The position numbers were made by a program, and so were the translations under genes. A DNA stretch of 47,494 nucleotides from Ruminococcus sp. (GTDB lineage Bacteria; Bacillota_I; Bacilli_A; RF39; UBA660): contig JAMPHW010000003.1 in assembly GCA_023663235.1 (NCBI GenBank), positions 97,099 through 144,592 on the forward strand, written 5' to 3'. Shown here piece after piece: positions 31,301 to 38,916 of the stretch; position 1 is the first letter of the stretch, and every line of letters starts with the position of its first letter. The notes beneath the pieces are model-generated. The model ran no database searches. It had not been told where the DNA came from and saw only the letters and a list, made by a program, of their open reading frames with translations.

Positions 31301-31405
31301 TTCTATTTGGTCTTTATTTATTTTATTGATACCACCCCAAGATTTTAAAATATCCTCTTCTACTAAGCTTATTTCTCTTTTATCCAAACTTTTAAAATTT
31401 TTCAT
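28310..31405 (-). CDS. ileS: Isoleucyl-tRNA synthetase, IleRS2 type with altered HIGH motif
   Basis: 1031 residues from the ATG preceded by AGAAGGAG; the longer frame runs back into the T-box terminator. It is a class I synthetase charging tRNA-Ile. VIRKVGWDTHGLPVENHVEK and the 1030-residue length match the eukaryote-like IleRS2 group, known for mupirocin resistance, rather than Bacillus IleRS1. The HIGH motif reads G57-L58-H59-H60 (NGFPGLHHMVAKN), with first and third positions exchanged. KMSKS is intact (GKKMSKSRGNIVEP). An editing domain, a zinc-like CPHCGTG and CPKCNG are present. It is controlled by the T-box at 31424-31598. Confidence 0.95.
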   Translation of the reverse strand: MKNFKSLDKREISLVEEDILKSWGGINKINKDQIENRKDDEYFVFYDGPAFANGFPGLHHMVAKNLKDAICKYKVMQGYKVIRKVGWDTHGLPVENHVEKKLGISSKKEIEELGIDKFNEECRKSVRENEAAFTDLTSKMGQFIDVENPYLTYKNEYIETEWWILKKYFEENLFYEGTRVVPYCPHCGTGLATHEVAQEYVADQALTLYVPFKKKDEDVYFLAWTTTPWTLLANVALCVNPNENYCLALSKGNKFIVAEALVKTVLGEDVEVLDTFKGKTLEYQEYEQLIPEISVDKKAFFVTCDEYVTMEDGTGIVHIAPAFGEDDANVCKNYDIPLINPVGKDGCYTEGPWKGRFVHDVNEEVAEYLKSQGKVFRKQKIVHDYPHCWRCHTPLIYYSMPSYYIKVSEYRDKMVEANASVNWYPAYVGEKRFANWISNAKDWNVSRSRYWGSPIPFWKCECGHNHMVGSIAELKEMAIEEINDDFDLHKPYIDNIHLKCPKCNGSMTRIPDVLDCWFDSGAMPFAQYHYPFENKELWETQFPADFICEGIDQTRGWFYTLMVISTFVKGCSPFKNVLVNDLLLDAEGKKMSKSRGNIVEPFTTIKEYGADTVRFYLPYVSPVWTPLKFDIEGLKEVYSKFFNPLRNTYNFFVMYANVDNIDTDLCNVTYENREEIDKWLLSKYNRLIKNVTEAFDEYDLNKVVRLLTAFVSEDLSNWYIRRNRNRFWGSVLDNSKKSVYITTYEVLVGLSKLIAPITPFISEEMYRNLTGEKSVHLSDYPKCNESLINETIENKMDLVRNLISIGRFVREENKIKVRQPLSEALIDGKNESLIGDLTPLIKEELNVKEIKFVKDLNEYMNFTLKPNFKVVGKTMGPKVKEFARLLEKLNPSEINKLNNDETIKLTIQDEEFTITKEMVDIRISEKEGFNVGMENNDFIILNTTLTEELILEGIAREFVSKVQNIRKNEDYNVSDRIIITYNGDELVKNTVKEFNEYVASETLATEFIYDENINNEVDLNGHTANIITKKA

Positions 31406-31423
31406 AAATTCTCCTTCTAAATA

Positions 31424-31598
31424 TAAAAAAGGTGTATACCAAAGGGCGAAATATCGCGGTACCACCTTATTTTTTAACTTTTACTTTTAACGCAAGTTAC
31501 ACGTAATATCCTAAATATCAGATATTAAACTCCCAAGTGATTTCTTAAAAGATTTTAATTAACTTTCACCAAACGTTAACTCTCTATATAAAATTACT
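31424..31598 (-). promoter_or_regulatory. T-box riboswitch leader of ileS (Ile specifier ATC)
   Basis: The minus strand holds the invariant AAGGTGGTACCGCG of the antiterminator, followed by a terminator in which AAGGTGGTACC pairs with GGTATACACCTT before a T run (31424-31467). Upstream, GGTGAAAG and TTGGGAGT are stem I features. An ATC triplet at 31521-31523, followed by TGA, fits the isoleucine specifier. Uncharged tRNA-Ile would favour antitermination. Confidence 0.93.
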
Positions 31599-31599
31599 T

Positions 31600-31869
31600 T
31601 TAAGCGTCTTGTTCTTCGTCTATGTTCTCACTAATAAATTTTGTTGTAAATAATGATGTTAAAGCTTCGATTAGTTTTTCATCAGTTACTTTTTCAACAG
31701 ATAATTCATTATCAATTTCTATTTTTTTTAAGAAAATAAATTCTTTAGTAGGTAAATCATCTTTATCAAGTCCTACACAATATAAGTATGTATCTTTACT
31801 TAATTCTGTCATATCTAATATTAGATATTCAACATCATTATCTAAAGTTAAAACATCATTAATTTTCAT
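31600..31869 (-). CDS. Small acidic protein, DUF1292-like
   Basis: 89 residues, acidic, no membrane segment. MKINDVLTLDNDVEYLILDM and FIFLKKIEIDNELSVEKVTD suggest a small beta-rich fold like DUF1292 proteins, followed by a helix. The similarity is loose. The SD is AAAGAGG. It starts 25 nt downstream of the 1276-residue repeat protein and is probably its operon partner. It ends just before the ileS T-box. Confidence 0.6.
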   Translation of the reverse strand: MKINDVLTLDNDVEYLILDMTELSKDTYLYCVGLDKDDLPTKEFIFLKKIEIDNELSVEKVTDEKLIEALTSLFTTKFISENIDEEQDA

Positions 31870-31894
31870 TAAAAACCTCTTTCCTTTTTATTCT

Positions 31895-34800
31895 TTATAA
31901 TGCAAAGCCTTTATTTTTATTTTCAAACATATCTAAAATATCACGTTTAGACTGGCTATCAGCTTCTAACTTTTTGACTTCTTCTTCTGAAAGTGTACCA
32001 GCATCTATTTTAGCTTGATTTTCTTCAATTTGAGCTTTAATGTTAGCTATTAAAGCTTGCTCAGCTTCAGTAAGTTCTTGACTTTGTTCTTCAATAAAGC
32101 TTGTTCCACTACCCATCATTTTAGCTATCTCTTCTGGCGACATAGGAGGTTGGGCTTGTTGAACTGGAGACTGTAATTCTTTATCTGCTTCTTTTCCTAA
32201 AACCTCACGAGGCCCTGAACCATTATAAGGACCAATTATTCCTCTTGCTTCTAACATATCCATTAAGCGTGCTGCTTTAGAATATCCTAATTTAAATTGT
32301 CTTTGAATAACTGATACAGTAACATTATCTAATCCTTTAACAAAAGATTCAACCTCAGGATATAATTCTTCATCATCTTTTTGATAATATTTTGTTTTAT
32401 CTGGGTCTTCTTCAGGTTTTACTTCATGAGGCGGTAAAGCTGGAATCTCATGGTCACCACCTAAGTTTTCTAATATTTCACCTGTATTAATTTCAGGAGC
32501 TTGAGCAGCAGGTTGGGCTGGCGCTTGAGCGCCAACAACATTCGCTACTGCTGGATTATTTTTGGCCTCTGCGGTTATATCATTTACTCTTTGTTGAACA
32601 CGTGCTTGAGCATCAGCTTCTATTTGTTTAGCTACATTACCAGATATTTCTTCAACTATACTATCAACTTTTCCTAAAGATTTTTCAATGTTTTCTATAC
32701 CCCTAACTAACCCTATATAAGTGTCTTTTAAGGAATGAGCTATTAATACACCTTCTACTTCTTCTAAATCTTTTGCTGTTAAGGAATATTTCAAAACATT
32801 TCTCATTGTTTCTAAATTTATTTTCAATTGTTGATTTTCTGGAATAGTTAAATCTTGTTTTTCTACTTTAGCAAGTTTAGCTTCAATTTCAGCAATTTTG
32901 GCTTCATTAGCTGATAAGTCAATTTCGTTATTTTTCTCTAACTCTTCACCAAGTTCTTCTAATTCTTCGTCTTTATCTCTGCCTTTAAATTTACCCTTTA
33001 TTTTATCAAGTAAATCTCCTAATTTGTCAGTTATTTTCTTCTTATTATCAGGATTTAAATCAGGTAAACGTTCTTCATCTTCACTTTTTAAATATTTTTT
33101 AATAAAATAAGCATCAAGTCCTACAATACCAGCGCCTGCTAAAGCAAATGCTAAATGTTTTAAGCTTCTAGATATCATGAAGTTGCCACTTAGTAATTGA
33201 CCTGCGTTAGTGAATACTGCTCCATTAACCATATTTGCAAAGCCAGCATTACATAAATTATTAACTATTCCTGTCATAGCTGGAGCAAGAGCTGTATTAT
33301 GCGCTGCGATATAACTGCAAGCATAGATAATAGGTTGACCTAATAAAGCAGCACCAACACCAATAGCTAAAATTGTTAATCCTATTGCAGCTACTGTCTT
33401 TTTATTATTTTTCCACCATTCTTTAGCAGCTTCTTTTAATCCACGAATTTTTATCTTACTTCTTAAGGCTTTAGCCTTATCTTTAAAGCTTGCTTTTTTT
33501 GGTTTATCTAATTCTTTTAGTACTTTAGTAGCATTGCGATAGTTTTCTTCGTCATTTCTATCTATTTTAACGCCATCAACTTCAACTAAATCGTTTGATT
33601 TTTCAGCATTATTCAAAATATCCTTTATTGTTGTTAAAGCTTTTTGTTTGTCAACCTTTTTGCTATCAGACATATCAGCACTTTTAAGAGTATCTAATTC
33701 TTTTTCTACCTCAGCTAATTTAATCTCATTTTTGCTCTTTTCAGGATGGTCAGGTGCTTTTTCAAGTGATGCTAATTTTTCAATTAACTCTTTATAGGCT
33801 TGTTCATCATCTTTAGCAACTTTTATGCCATCAACATCAACTAAATCAGTTGATTTTTCAGCATTTAATAAAATACCTTTTAATTTATTTAACACTTCTA
33901 ATTTTTCTTTATCTTCTTCTTTTGAAGCATCTAAACTTCTAATTTTATTATCAACTTCTTGAAGTTTTAATTTATTAGGTGTTTTATTTTTTCTTATATC
34001 TTCTAATTTGCCATTAATATTTCGATAATATCCAGCATATTCAGAAGCTATTTTGGCTCCATCATTAATTTCTTCTAATTTAACAGAATCTTTTGATGCT
34101 TCTAGATATTTAAGTTTACTAATTAATAAATTGTACTCTTCTTCATCTTCTAGTAATACAGTTTTATTATCCGCTAAAATAGGATTAGGAGTATTTTTTG
34201 CTCTTTCATTTAAAGCTATTAATTCTTTTTTTATCTGTTCAATTATTTTGTCATTCTCTGCTATTTTAGGAGCTTTTTCACTATATTTTTTAGTACTATT
34301 AATTAATTTTTTATATTCTGTAATTTCATTATCAATATCACTTAAATAACCTAATCCCCAAACATTAACTAAATCAGAGCGATTATTAGCAAGATTATTG
34401 TTCATCTTTAAGTAAATAATCATTTGACATACTGCTTCATATTCATCAAAATCGTCAGCTAAAACAATAGTGTCTCTAGATGTTTTTCTAGAAGGAATAT
34501 TAGTATATGATTTATAATCAATGAAATTTTTTTCTAATTCAACTAAATATTCTTCTAATTCTTTAATCATTTTATCGTTAAATTCACGAGCTTTAGTATC
34601 TGGATCATTAGCTTTTAAAACTTCATCTTGACGCATTAATTTTTTTAAATCAGCTATATCTGTTGGTAAAACATGAGCAATACCCCAAACGCTCTCTAGT
34701 TCTTTATCGCTAGCATCCGCTCTATTTAAAATCTTTAACATCTCAATTAAATTTAAATATCTATCTTTATTAACTCTTTTAACTATAACACCATTAGGCA

Positions 34801-35725
34801 TTTCTTCATAAGCTTTATTAAGTAATTTTGGTTCAGCTAAACTTGCCATTTCTTTTTTTATGTCTTCAATTAACTTAGTATTAATGCCTTTAGGTTGTAA
34901 GTATTTAAAGTTATCAATCTTTCCAAGCAAAGAATTAGCTTTGTCTTTTTCGGATACATTAACACATAATATATCATTAACTAAAACAATTTCTGTACTA
35001 TCTTTTACATTAGATAGCATTTCTTTTAAATCGACTAAACTATTATAAGCTTCTTCATGTTCAGGTAAAATAGAGTATCCATCTTTACTAAAAGTTGGTG
35101 TATTTTTAGGGTGTTTAGTAAATTCTTCTCTTAATCTTGCCATTTCTTTATCAAGAGTTTCTATAAATTTAGCATTTATTTCATTTTTAATATTAACAAG
35201 AGTTTTAGTAACGATTTCTCTATTCTCAGCATAATCAGCGATACTAGCATTTATTTCATCAAAACGAGTTTTCCAAACAGAATATTCCATAGATGATAAT
35301 CTTGATTGTAAATCAGCAGCTTGTTTAGAAATTTTTTCATAATTTCGACTAATATTATCTAAGCCTGCTTTAACTCTTTTGAATCTTTCAGTTAAAGGTA
35401 GAATTTCTTCTGCTAAACTAAATGCATTAGCAAGTAAATCTTCTTCAATTACTCGACTATCTTCATCTAATATTTCATTTACTTCAATTTTTAAAATATC
35501 ATAAACATTAGTTAAATAATTATCTTGAGAACCTTCAAGTTCAATAATATTATTCTCTTTCTTATAGTCTTGATAAAATAGATAAGCTAGAGACTTAAAC
35601 TCTTCTGATCTACCTTTTCTTACCTTTATATTTGTATTAGGAATTATTTCGATATCAGTATCGTTAATATTTTGAGCTTCTCTTAATATTTCTATTAATT
35701 GAGCTTTGTAAGTATTGATATCCAT
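31895..35725 (-). CDS. Giant repeat/coiled-coil membrane protein with C-terminal FtsK-gamma winged helix
   Basis: 1276 residues from an ATG after AAAGGAGG. Residues about 1-760 hold coiled-coil helices alternating with repeat units such as VLVNDILCVN, SVWGIAHVLPTDIADLKKLM, NVWGLGYLSDIDNEI, LVDVDGIKVAKDDEQAYKEL and LVEVDGVKIDRNDEENY. Two hydrophobic segments lie near 775-795 and 855-875. After an acidic and a Pro/Ala-rich stretch, residues about 1110-1178 read ELYPEVESFVKG, VIQRQFKLGYSKAARLMDML and ARGIIGPYNGSGPREVL, the FtsK/SpoIIIE gamma DNA-reading domain. No Walker motor is present. It is a paralogue of the protein at 35834 and has its own promoter. The role is unknown; linking DNA to the membrane is inference. 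Confidence 0.75.
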   Translation of the reverse strand: MDINTYKAQLIEILREAQNINDTDIEIIPNTNIKVRKGRSEEFKSLAYLFYQDYKKENNIIELEGSQDNYLTNVYDILKIEVNEILDEDSRVIEEDLLANAFSLAEEILPLTERFKRVKAGLDNISRNYEKISKQAADLQSRLSSMEYSVWKTRFDEINASIADYAENREIVTKTLVNIKNEINAKFIETLDKEMARLREEFTKHPKNTPTFSKDGYSILPEHEEAYNSLVDLKEMLSNVKDSTEIVLVNDILCVNVSEKDKANSLLGKIDNFKYLQPKGINTKLIEDIKKEMASLAEPKLLNKAYEEMPNGVIVKRVNKDRYLNLIEMLKILNRADASDKELESVWGIAHVLPTDIADLKKLMRQDEVLKANDPDTKAREFNDKMIKELEEYLVELEKNFIDYKSYTNIPSRKTSRDTIVLADDFDEYEAVCQMIIYLKMNNNLANNRSDLVNVWGLGYLSDIDNEITEYKKLINSTKKYSEKAPKIAENDKIIEQIKKELIALNERAKNTPNPILADNKTVLLEDEEEYNLLISKLKYLEASKDSVKLEEINDGAKIASEYAGYYRNINGKLEDIRKNKTPNKLKLQEVDNKIRSLDASKEEDKEKLEVLNKLKGILLNAEKSTDLVDVDGIKVAKDDEQAYKELIEKLASLEKAPDHPEKSKNEIKLAEVEKELDTLKSADMSDSKKVDKQKALTTIKDILNNAEKSNDLVEVDGVKIDRNDEENYRNATKVLKELDKPKKASFKDKAKALRSKIKIRGLKEAAKEWWKNNKKTVAAIGLTILAIGVGAALLGQPIIYACSYIAAHNTALAPAMTGIVNNLCNAGFANMVNGAVFTNAGQLLSGNFMISRSLKHLAFALAGAGIVGLDAYFIKKYLKSEDEERLPDLNPDNKKKITDKLGDLLDKIKGKFKGRDKDEELEELGEELEKNNEIDLSANEAKIAEIEAKLAKVEKQDLTIPENQQLKINLETMRNVLKYSLTAKDLEEVEGVLIAHSLKDTYIGLVRGIENIEKSLGKVDSIVEEISGNVAKQIEADAQARVQQRVNDITAEAKNNPAVANVVGAQAPAQPAAQAPEINTGEILENLGGDHEIPALPPHEVKPEEDPDKTKYYQKDDEELYPEVESFVKGLDNVTVSVIQRQFKLGYSKAARLMDMLEARGIIGPYNGSGPREVLGKEADKELQSPVQQAQPPMSPEEIAKMMGSGTSFIEEQSQELTEAEQALIANIKAQIEENQAKIDAGTLSEEEVKKLEADSQSKRDILDMFENKNKGFAL

Positions 35726-35775
35726 ATATATTCCTCCTTTCACATCTTTTAAAACACCAAGTTAAACCTTTAATT

Positions 35776-35804
35776 ATTATAACATAAGTAGGCTAATTTA
35801 GCAA
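35776..35804 (-). promoter_or_regulatory. Promoter of the FtsK-gamma repeat-protein gene
   Basis: Minus-strand TTGCTA (35799-35804), a 17-nt spacer and TATAAT (35776-35781). A GGGGA/TCCCC hairpin at 35815-35827 lies directly upstream; its T-tract faces the plus strand, so its role is unclear. Confidence 0.7.
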
Positions 35805-35833
35805 TTCATTAATTGGGGAATATCCCCTATTTT

Positions 35834-38638
35834 TTATTTAAATAATCTTACAGTACTATCAGATATGATACTAGCACTATCCACTAAAGTTTCAATATCA
35901 CTCATAGCTCTTTTAATTTCAGGTGCTTGACGAGTGTCTGCAAGAAATTTATTTAGATTTTTAATAACATAATTCATTTGTTGAACTAATTCTTCAGGCT
36001 CTAGCGACATTAAATTTCCAACATCTTCTCTGGCAATATTTAAATCTTTATATTTATTTAAATCTAGACTTGTAAGTTTCATAAATGAATCACGATATTC
36101 CTGAGCTTTAGCTATATCTTGACGTTCTTTAGCTCTTTCAAACAACTTAATTTGAGCTAAAGCTTGTTTTTCTCTTAAGTCATTAATAGAACCATTTAAA
36201 ACATTAATCTTGGCATATTCAGAAATAAATAACTCTTGGGAATGTTCTGTTATATAAACTTTAATTTCTTTAATTTCACGATTAGCAATATCTATAGCAT
36301 CTTCATTTCGAGCGATAATAGTTTCACTATCAGGCATATGATTTTCTTTTTCGTGTTTAATATCTAAATTATTCATTTCAATTTCTTGTTCTAATTGTTC
36401 TATTCTTTTATATTCAAATCCAAAACGTTTTTTGGTTCCTTCATTAATATAAGTTACTAATTCTCGAAGTCTTTTATTTGCTTCATTAATTAATGCTTCA
36501 CCCTTCATAATGCCTTGTATTAAAACAGCATCATAATCATCTAAATAAAGTTCTGGATGATTAAGGGCATCGGGAAGGCCTGTCGCATCTACATCTTGAA
36601 TATTAACAGTATAATAATGACCATTAAGCTTATTATTTCTTGTATCTTCATCGCCTAAAGCCATTTTACATCTATCGACAATATTATCGACAATTTTAAT
36701 TAAGCGTGATACATAAGGATTAGTTCCTAGACGTTCTTCTTCCTCATCAACTAGACTTACGGCGATTAAACTTTTTAAAAATATTTTAGCATTTTTGAAA
36801 CTGTGCCACTTTCTAGATCCTTTTACCCGAGAAGTAATTTGAGCTGATGGCAAAGCTTCTTGAACAAGCACTTGACTATCTTCGCTTTTTACAATCCCAA
36901 CTGGACCTCTTGAATTAGCAAGTAAAGTTTGAACTTCTGTTAAAAGACTATCTAGTTCACTATGTCTTCCTTCGGTTAAAGTATCTAAGATTTGACTTAC
37001 AGCTCTATTCATATTTTCTTCAGATGCTAAGGCTTGGTTATCCTTTAATACATCCATAAAATAGCTATTTATTTCTTCTTGGGTCTTCGGATAGGCATTA
37101 AGGGCTCTGTTGGGCGTGGGTAAGGCAGGTAATTCTGCTTTACTCCCTCCTTTTCCTATAATTTTCTTTAAAGCTTCATCTAAAGCATCCGCTCTTGTTT
37201 CTTCACTTTGATTTAATGCTGCTTTTAAAATAGCTTCAACATCATATATTGGCTTATCACTTTTAGGAGTGCCAGTTACAGCGGGTATCCCAAATAATTC
37301 TAGCATTTTAGATTGCTCTAAAGTATTAGCATTTCTTTGGCTTAGTAAGTTAGCTTGCAAAGTTTCTAAAGCTTGTCTTTTTAAATCAGTTTCATTTAAA
37401 GACTCTTCTTTAAGTGCTAATGCTTCTTTTTTGCTCATCTTTATTTCATTAAGTTTAGCGGTACTTCTTTCGTATTCTTTTATATATCTTAAAGGAACAT
37501 AAACACCATCAGAAGCGACATCTTTTTTAGCTTTATCAGTTTCGATACCTCTTCTTAAAATATTATATCTACTCATTAAAGCTTCTTTTTCTTCTTTGGT
37601 TGTATTTTCATCTATGTTTCTTAAATCTTCAACAAGACTATTTAAAGCATTTCTATTACTATCTTCCATTGGAACTTTATCTCTTAGATAACTAGTTCTT
37701 AGGATTAAGTCTTTAAATTTCGTAACATCTTTATAGGGAACGTAACCAATATTCCATACTCTTGTTAATTTTTTATTTTGAACACTTAATAAACCAAGCA
37801 TTTCTCTTACAGCTTGTTCTTCATAATCTGGAGCTGTTTCTAAGTAAGCAGTAAGATCACTTACTAAATCAGCATTAATTAATCTACTATCATAGTTTTC
37901 ATGATAAAATTTAGTATTAGCGATAGCTTCTATAAAAGCATCTTTTATTTTTCTTGGAATAAAGGCAATATTTAAAACTTTTTCAACAACATCTTCTTCT
38001 TTTATATTTAAAAAAGTTAAGACATCACACAATCTATCATAATCGTTAACATAATCTTTAGCTATTTCTTTACCATTTTTAGCTTTATAAGTATATTTAT
38101 GTTGTTCACCTTCGATACCTCTTAAATATTTTTCTATTCTAGTTTTTAATTCATTATTAAAGGCAACATGACTTTCGTAAGGTGATACTTGTTCATTTAA
38201 AGCTTCAGGGTCTTTTAACTCTGGCATATCTAATGTTTCGATAGTTTCTTCTTTTGGTCTTAAACTAGCAAATAACGCTCTAGCCTCTTCTTCTTTACTA
38301 GCATTAACGCAAATAGTATCATCAATTATAACTAATCTTTCTCTATCTGTAGTAGCATTTTTTATTTCTAATAATCTTCTAATTGTTTTATATGTCTCAG
38401 TAGAAGATGCTTGTTCCATAGCTTTTTCAACAAATCTTAAAAAGTTGGTATCAGCTTCACTTTTGAATTTTCCGATAGCTTTTAGAGTATTGTGTCTTCT
38501 ATCTACTAAATCACTAACTAATTCCACAGTAAAACTCGCAACATCATCTAAGTTTGCTATACGGTTTCTAAATTCAATATTTAAAGCATCTAAATTATTA
38601 TAAAGTTGAACTAATCTATCGTTTAAAGGTTTACTCAT
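35834..38638 (-). CDS. Large coiled-coil repeat protein, paralogue of 31895-35725
   Basis: 934 residues, cytoplasmic by appearance, with no membrane segment or enzyme motif that I recognise. It shares repeat units with the downstream giant protein: LVIIDDTICVNASKEEEARA (near residue 98), VLNIAFIPRKIKDAF, RVWNIGYVPYKDVTKFKDLI (near 290) and VASDGVYVPLRYIKEYERS (near 375). A compact region near 600-690 and a long coiled coil near 730-870 follow. The gene uses GGGGG as SD and has a near-consensus promoter. It sits 108 nt upstream of the FtsK-gamma gene, which also has its own promoter, so the two are adjacent but separately expressible. The function is unknown. Confidence 0.7.
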   Translation of the reverse strand: MSKPLNDRLVQLYNNLDALNIEFRNRIANLDDVASFTVELVSDLVDRRHNTLKAIGKFKSEADTNFLRFVEKAMEQASSTETYKTIRRLLEIKNATTDRERLVIIDDTICVNASKEEEARALFASLRPKEETIETLDMPELKDPEALNEQVSPYESHVAFNNELKTRIEKYLRGIEGEQHKYTYKAKNGKEIAKDYVNDYDRLCDVLTFLNIKEEDVVEKVLNIAFIPRKIKDAFIEAIANTKFYHENYDSRLINADLVSDLTAYLETAPDYEEQAVREMLGLLSVQNKKLTRVWNIGYVPYKDVTKFKDLILRTSYLRDKVPMEDSNRNALNSLVEDLRNIDENTTKEEKEALMSRYNILRRGIETDKAKKDVASDGVYVPLRYIKEYERSTAKLNEIKMSKKEALALKEESLNETDLKRQALETLQANLLSQRNANTLEQSKMLELFGIPAVTGTPKSDKPIYDVEAILKAALNQSEETRADALDEALKKIIGKGGSKAELPALPTPNRALNAYPKTQEEINSYFMDVLKDNQALASEENMNRAVSQILDTLTEGRHSELDSLLTEVQTLLANSRGPVGIVKSEDSQVLVQEALPSAQITSRVKGSRKWHSFKNAKIFLKSLIAVSLVDEEEERLGTNPYVSRLIKIVDNIVDRCKMALGDEDTRNNKLNGHYYTVNIQDVDATGLPDALNHPELYLDDYDAVLIQGIMKGEALINEANKRLRELVTYINEGTKKRFGFEYKRIEQLEQEIEMNNLDIKHEKENHMPDSETIIARNEDAIDIANREIKEIKVYITEHSQELFISEYAKINVLNGSINDLREKQALAQIKLFERAKERQDIAKAQEYRDSFMKLTSLDLNKYKDLNIAREDVGNLMSLEPEELVQQMNYVIKNLNKFLADTRQAPEIKRAMSDIETLVDSASIISDSTVRLFK

Positions 38639-38681
38639 AAATAATTCCCCCTTTTAAAATACATTCTTTGCTTTTGCGTGT

Positions 38682-38710
38682 ATAATACCATAAATTTAAG
38701 ATTTTGTCAA
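38682..38710 (-). promoter_or_regulatory. Promoter of the 934-residue repeat-protein gene
   Basis: Minus-strand TTGACA (38705-38710), a 17-nt spacer and TATTAT (38682-38687) with an upstream TG. Confidence 0.78.
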
Positions 38711-38854
38711 ATTACCAATTTAAGGGAAAATTTTATAAAACCCAGTGTTTAAGCCTAAATAGACATAATTATTAATTTATATTTTGGATTATAAAAATTA
38801 ATATTCTCCTATTTAATAAAACTAATAATTAAAAATCATCATAAACATTTAAAT

Positions 38855-38883
38855 TTGGCTACTAAATTTAGTTCAAATATGTT
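38855..38883 (+). promoter_or_regulatory. Possible promoter of the phosphomannomutase gene
   Basis: TTGGCT (38855-38860), a 17-nt spacer and TATGTT (38878-38883), about 33 nt before the ATG. Confidence 0.45.
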
Positions 38884-38916
38884 ATTATTATATAAGAATA
38901 GAAAGAGGGAAAGTTC

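Noticed and set aside
35815-35827. GGGGA/TCCCC hairpin as terminator of the 934-residue protein gene
   Set aside because: Its T-run is on the plus strand, whereas the gene is on the minus strand.
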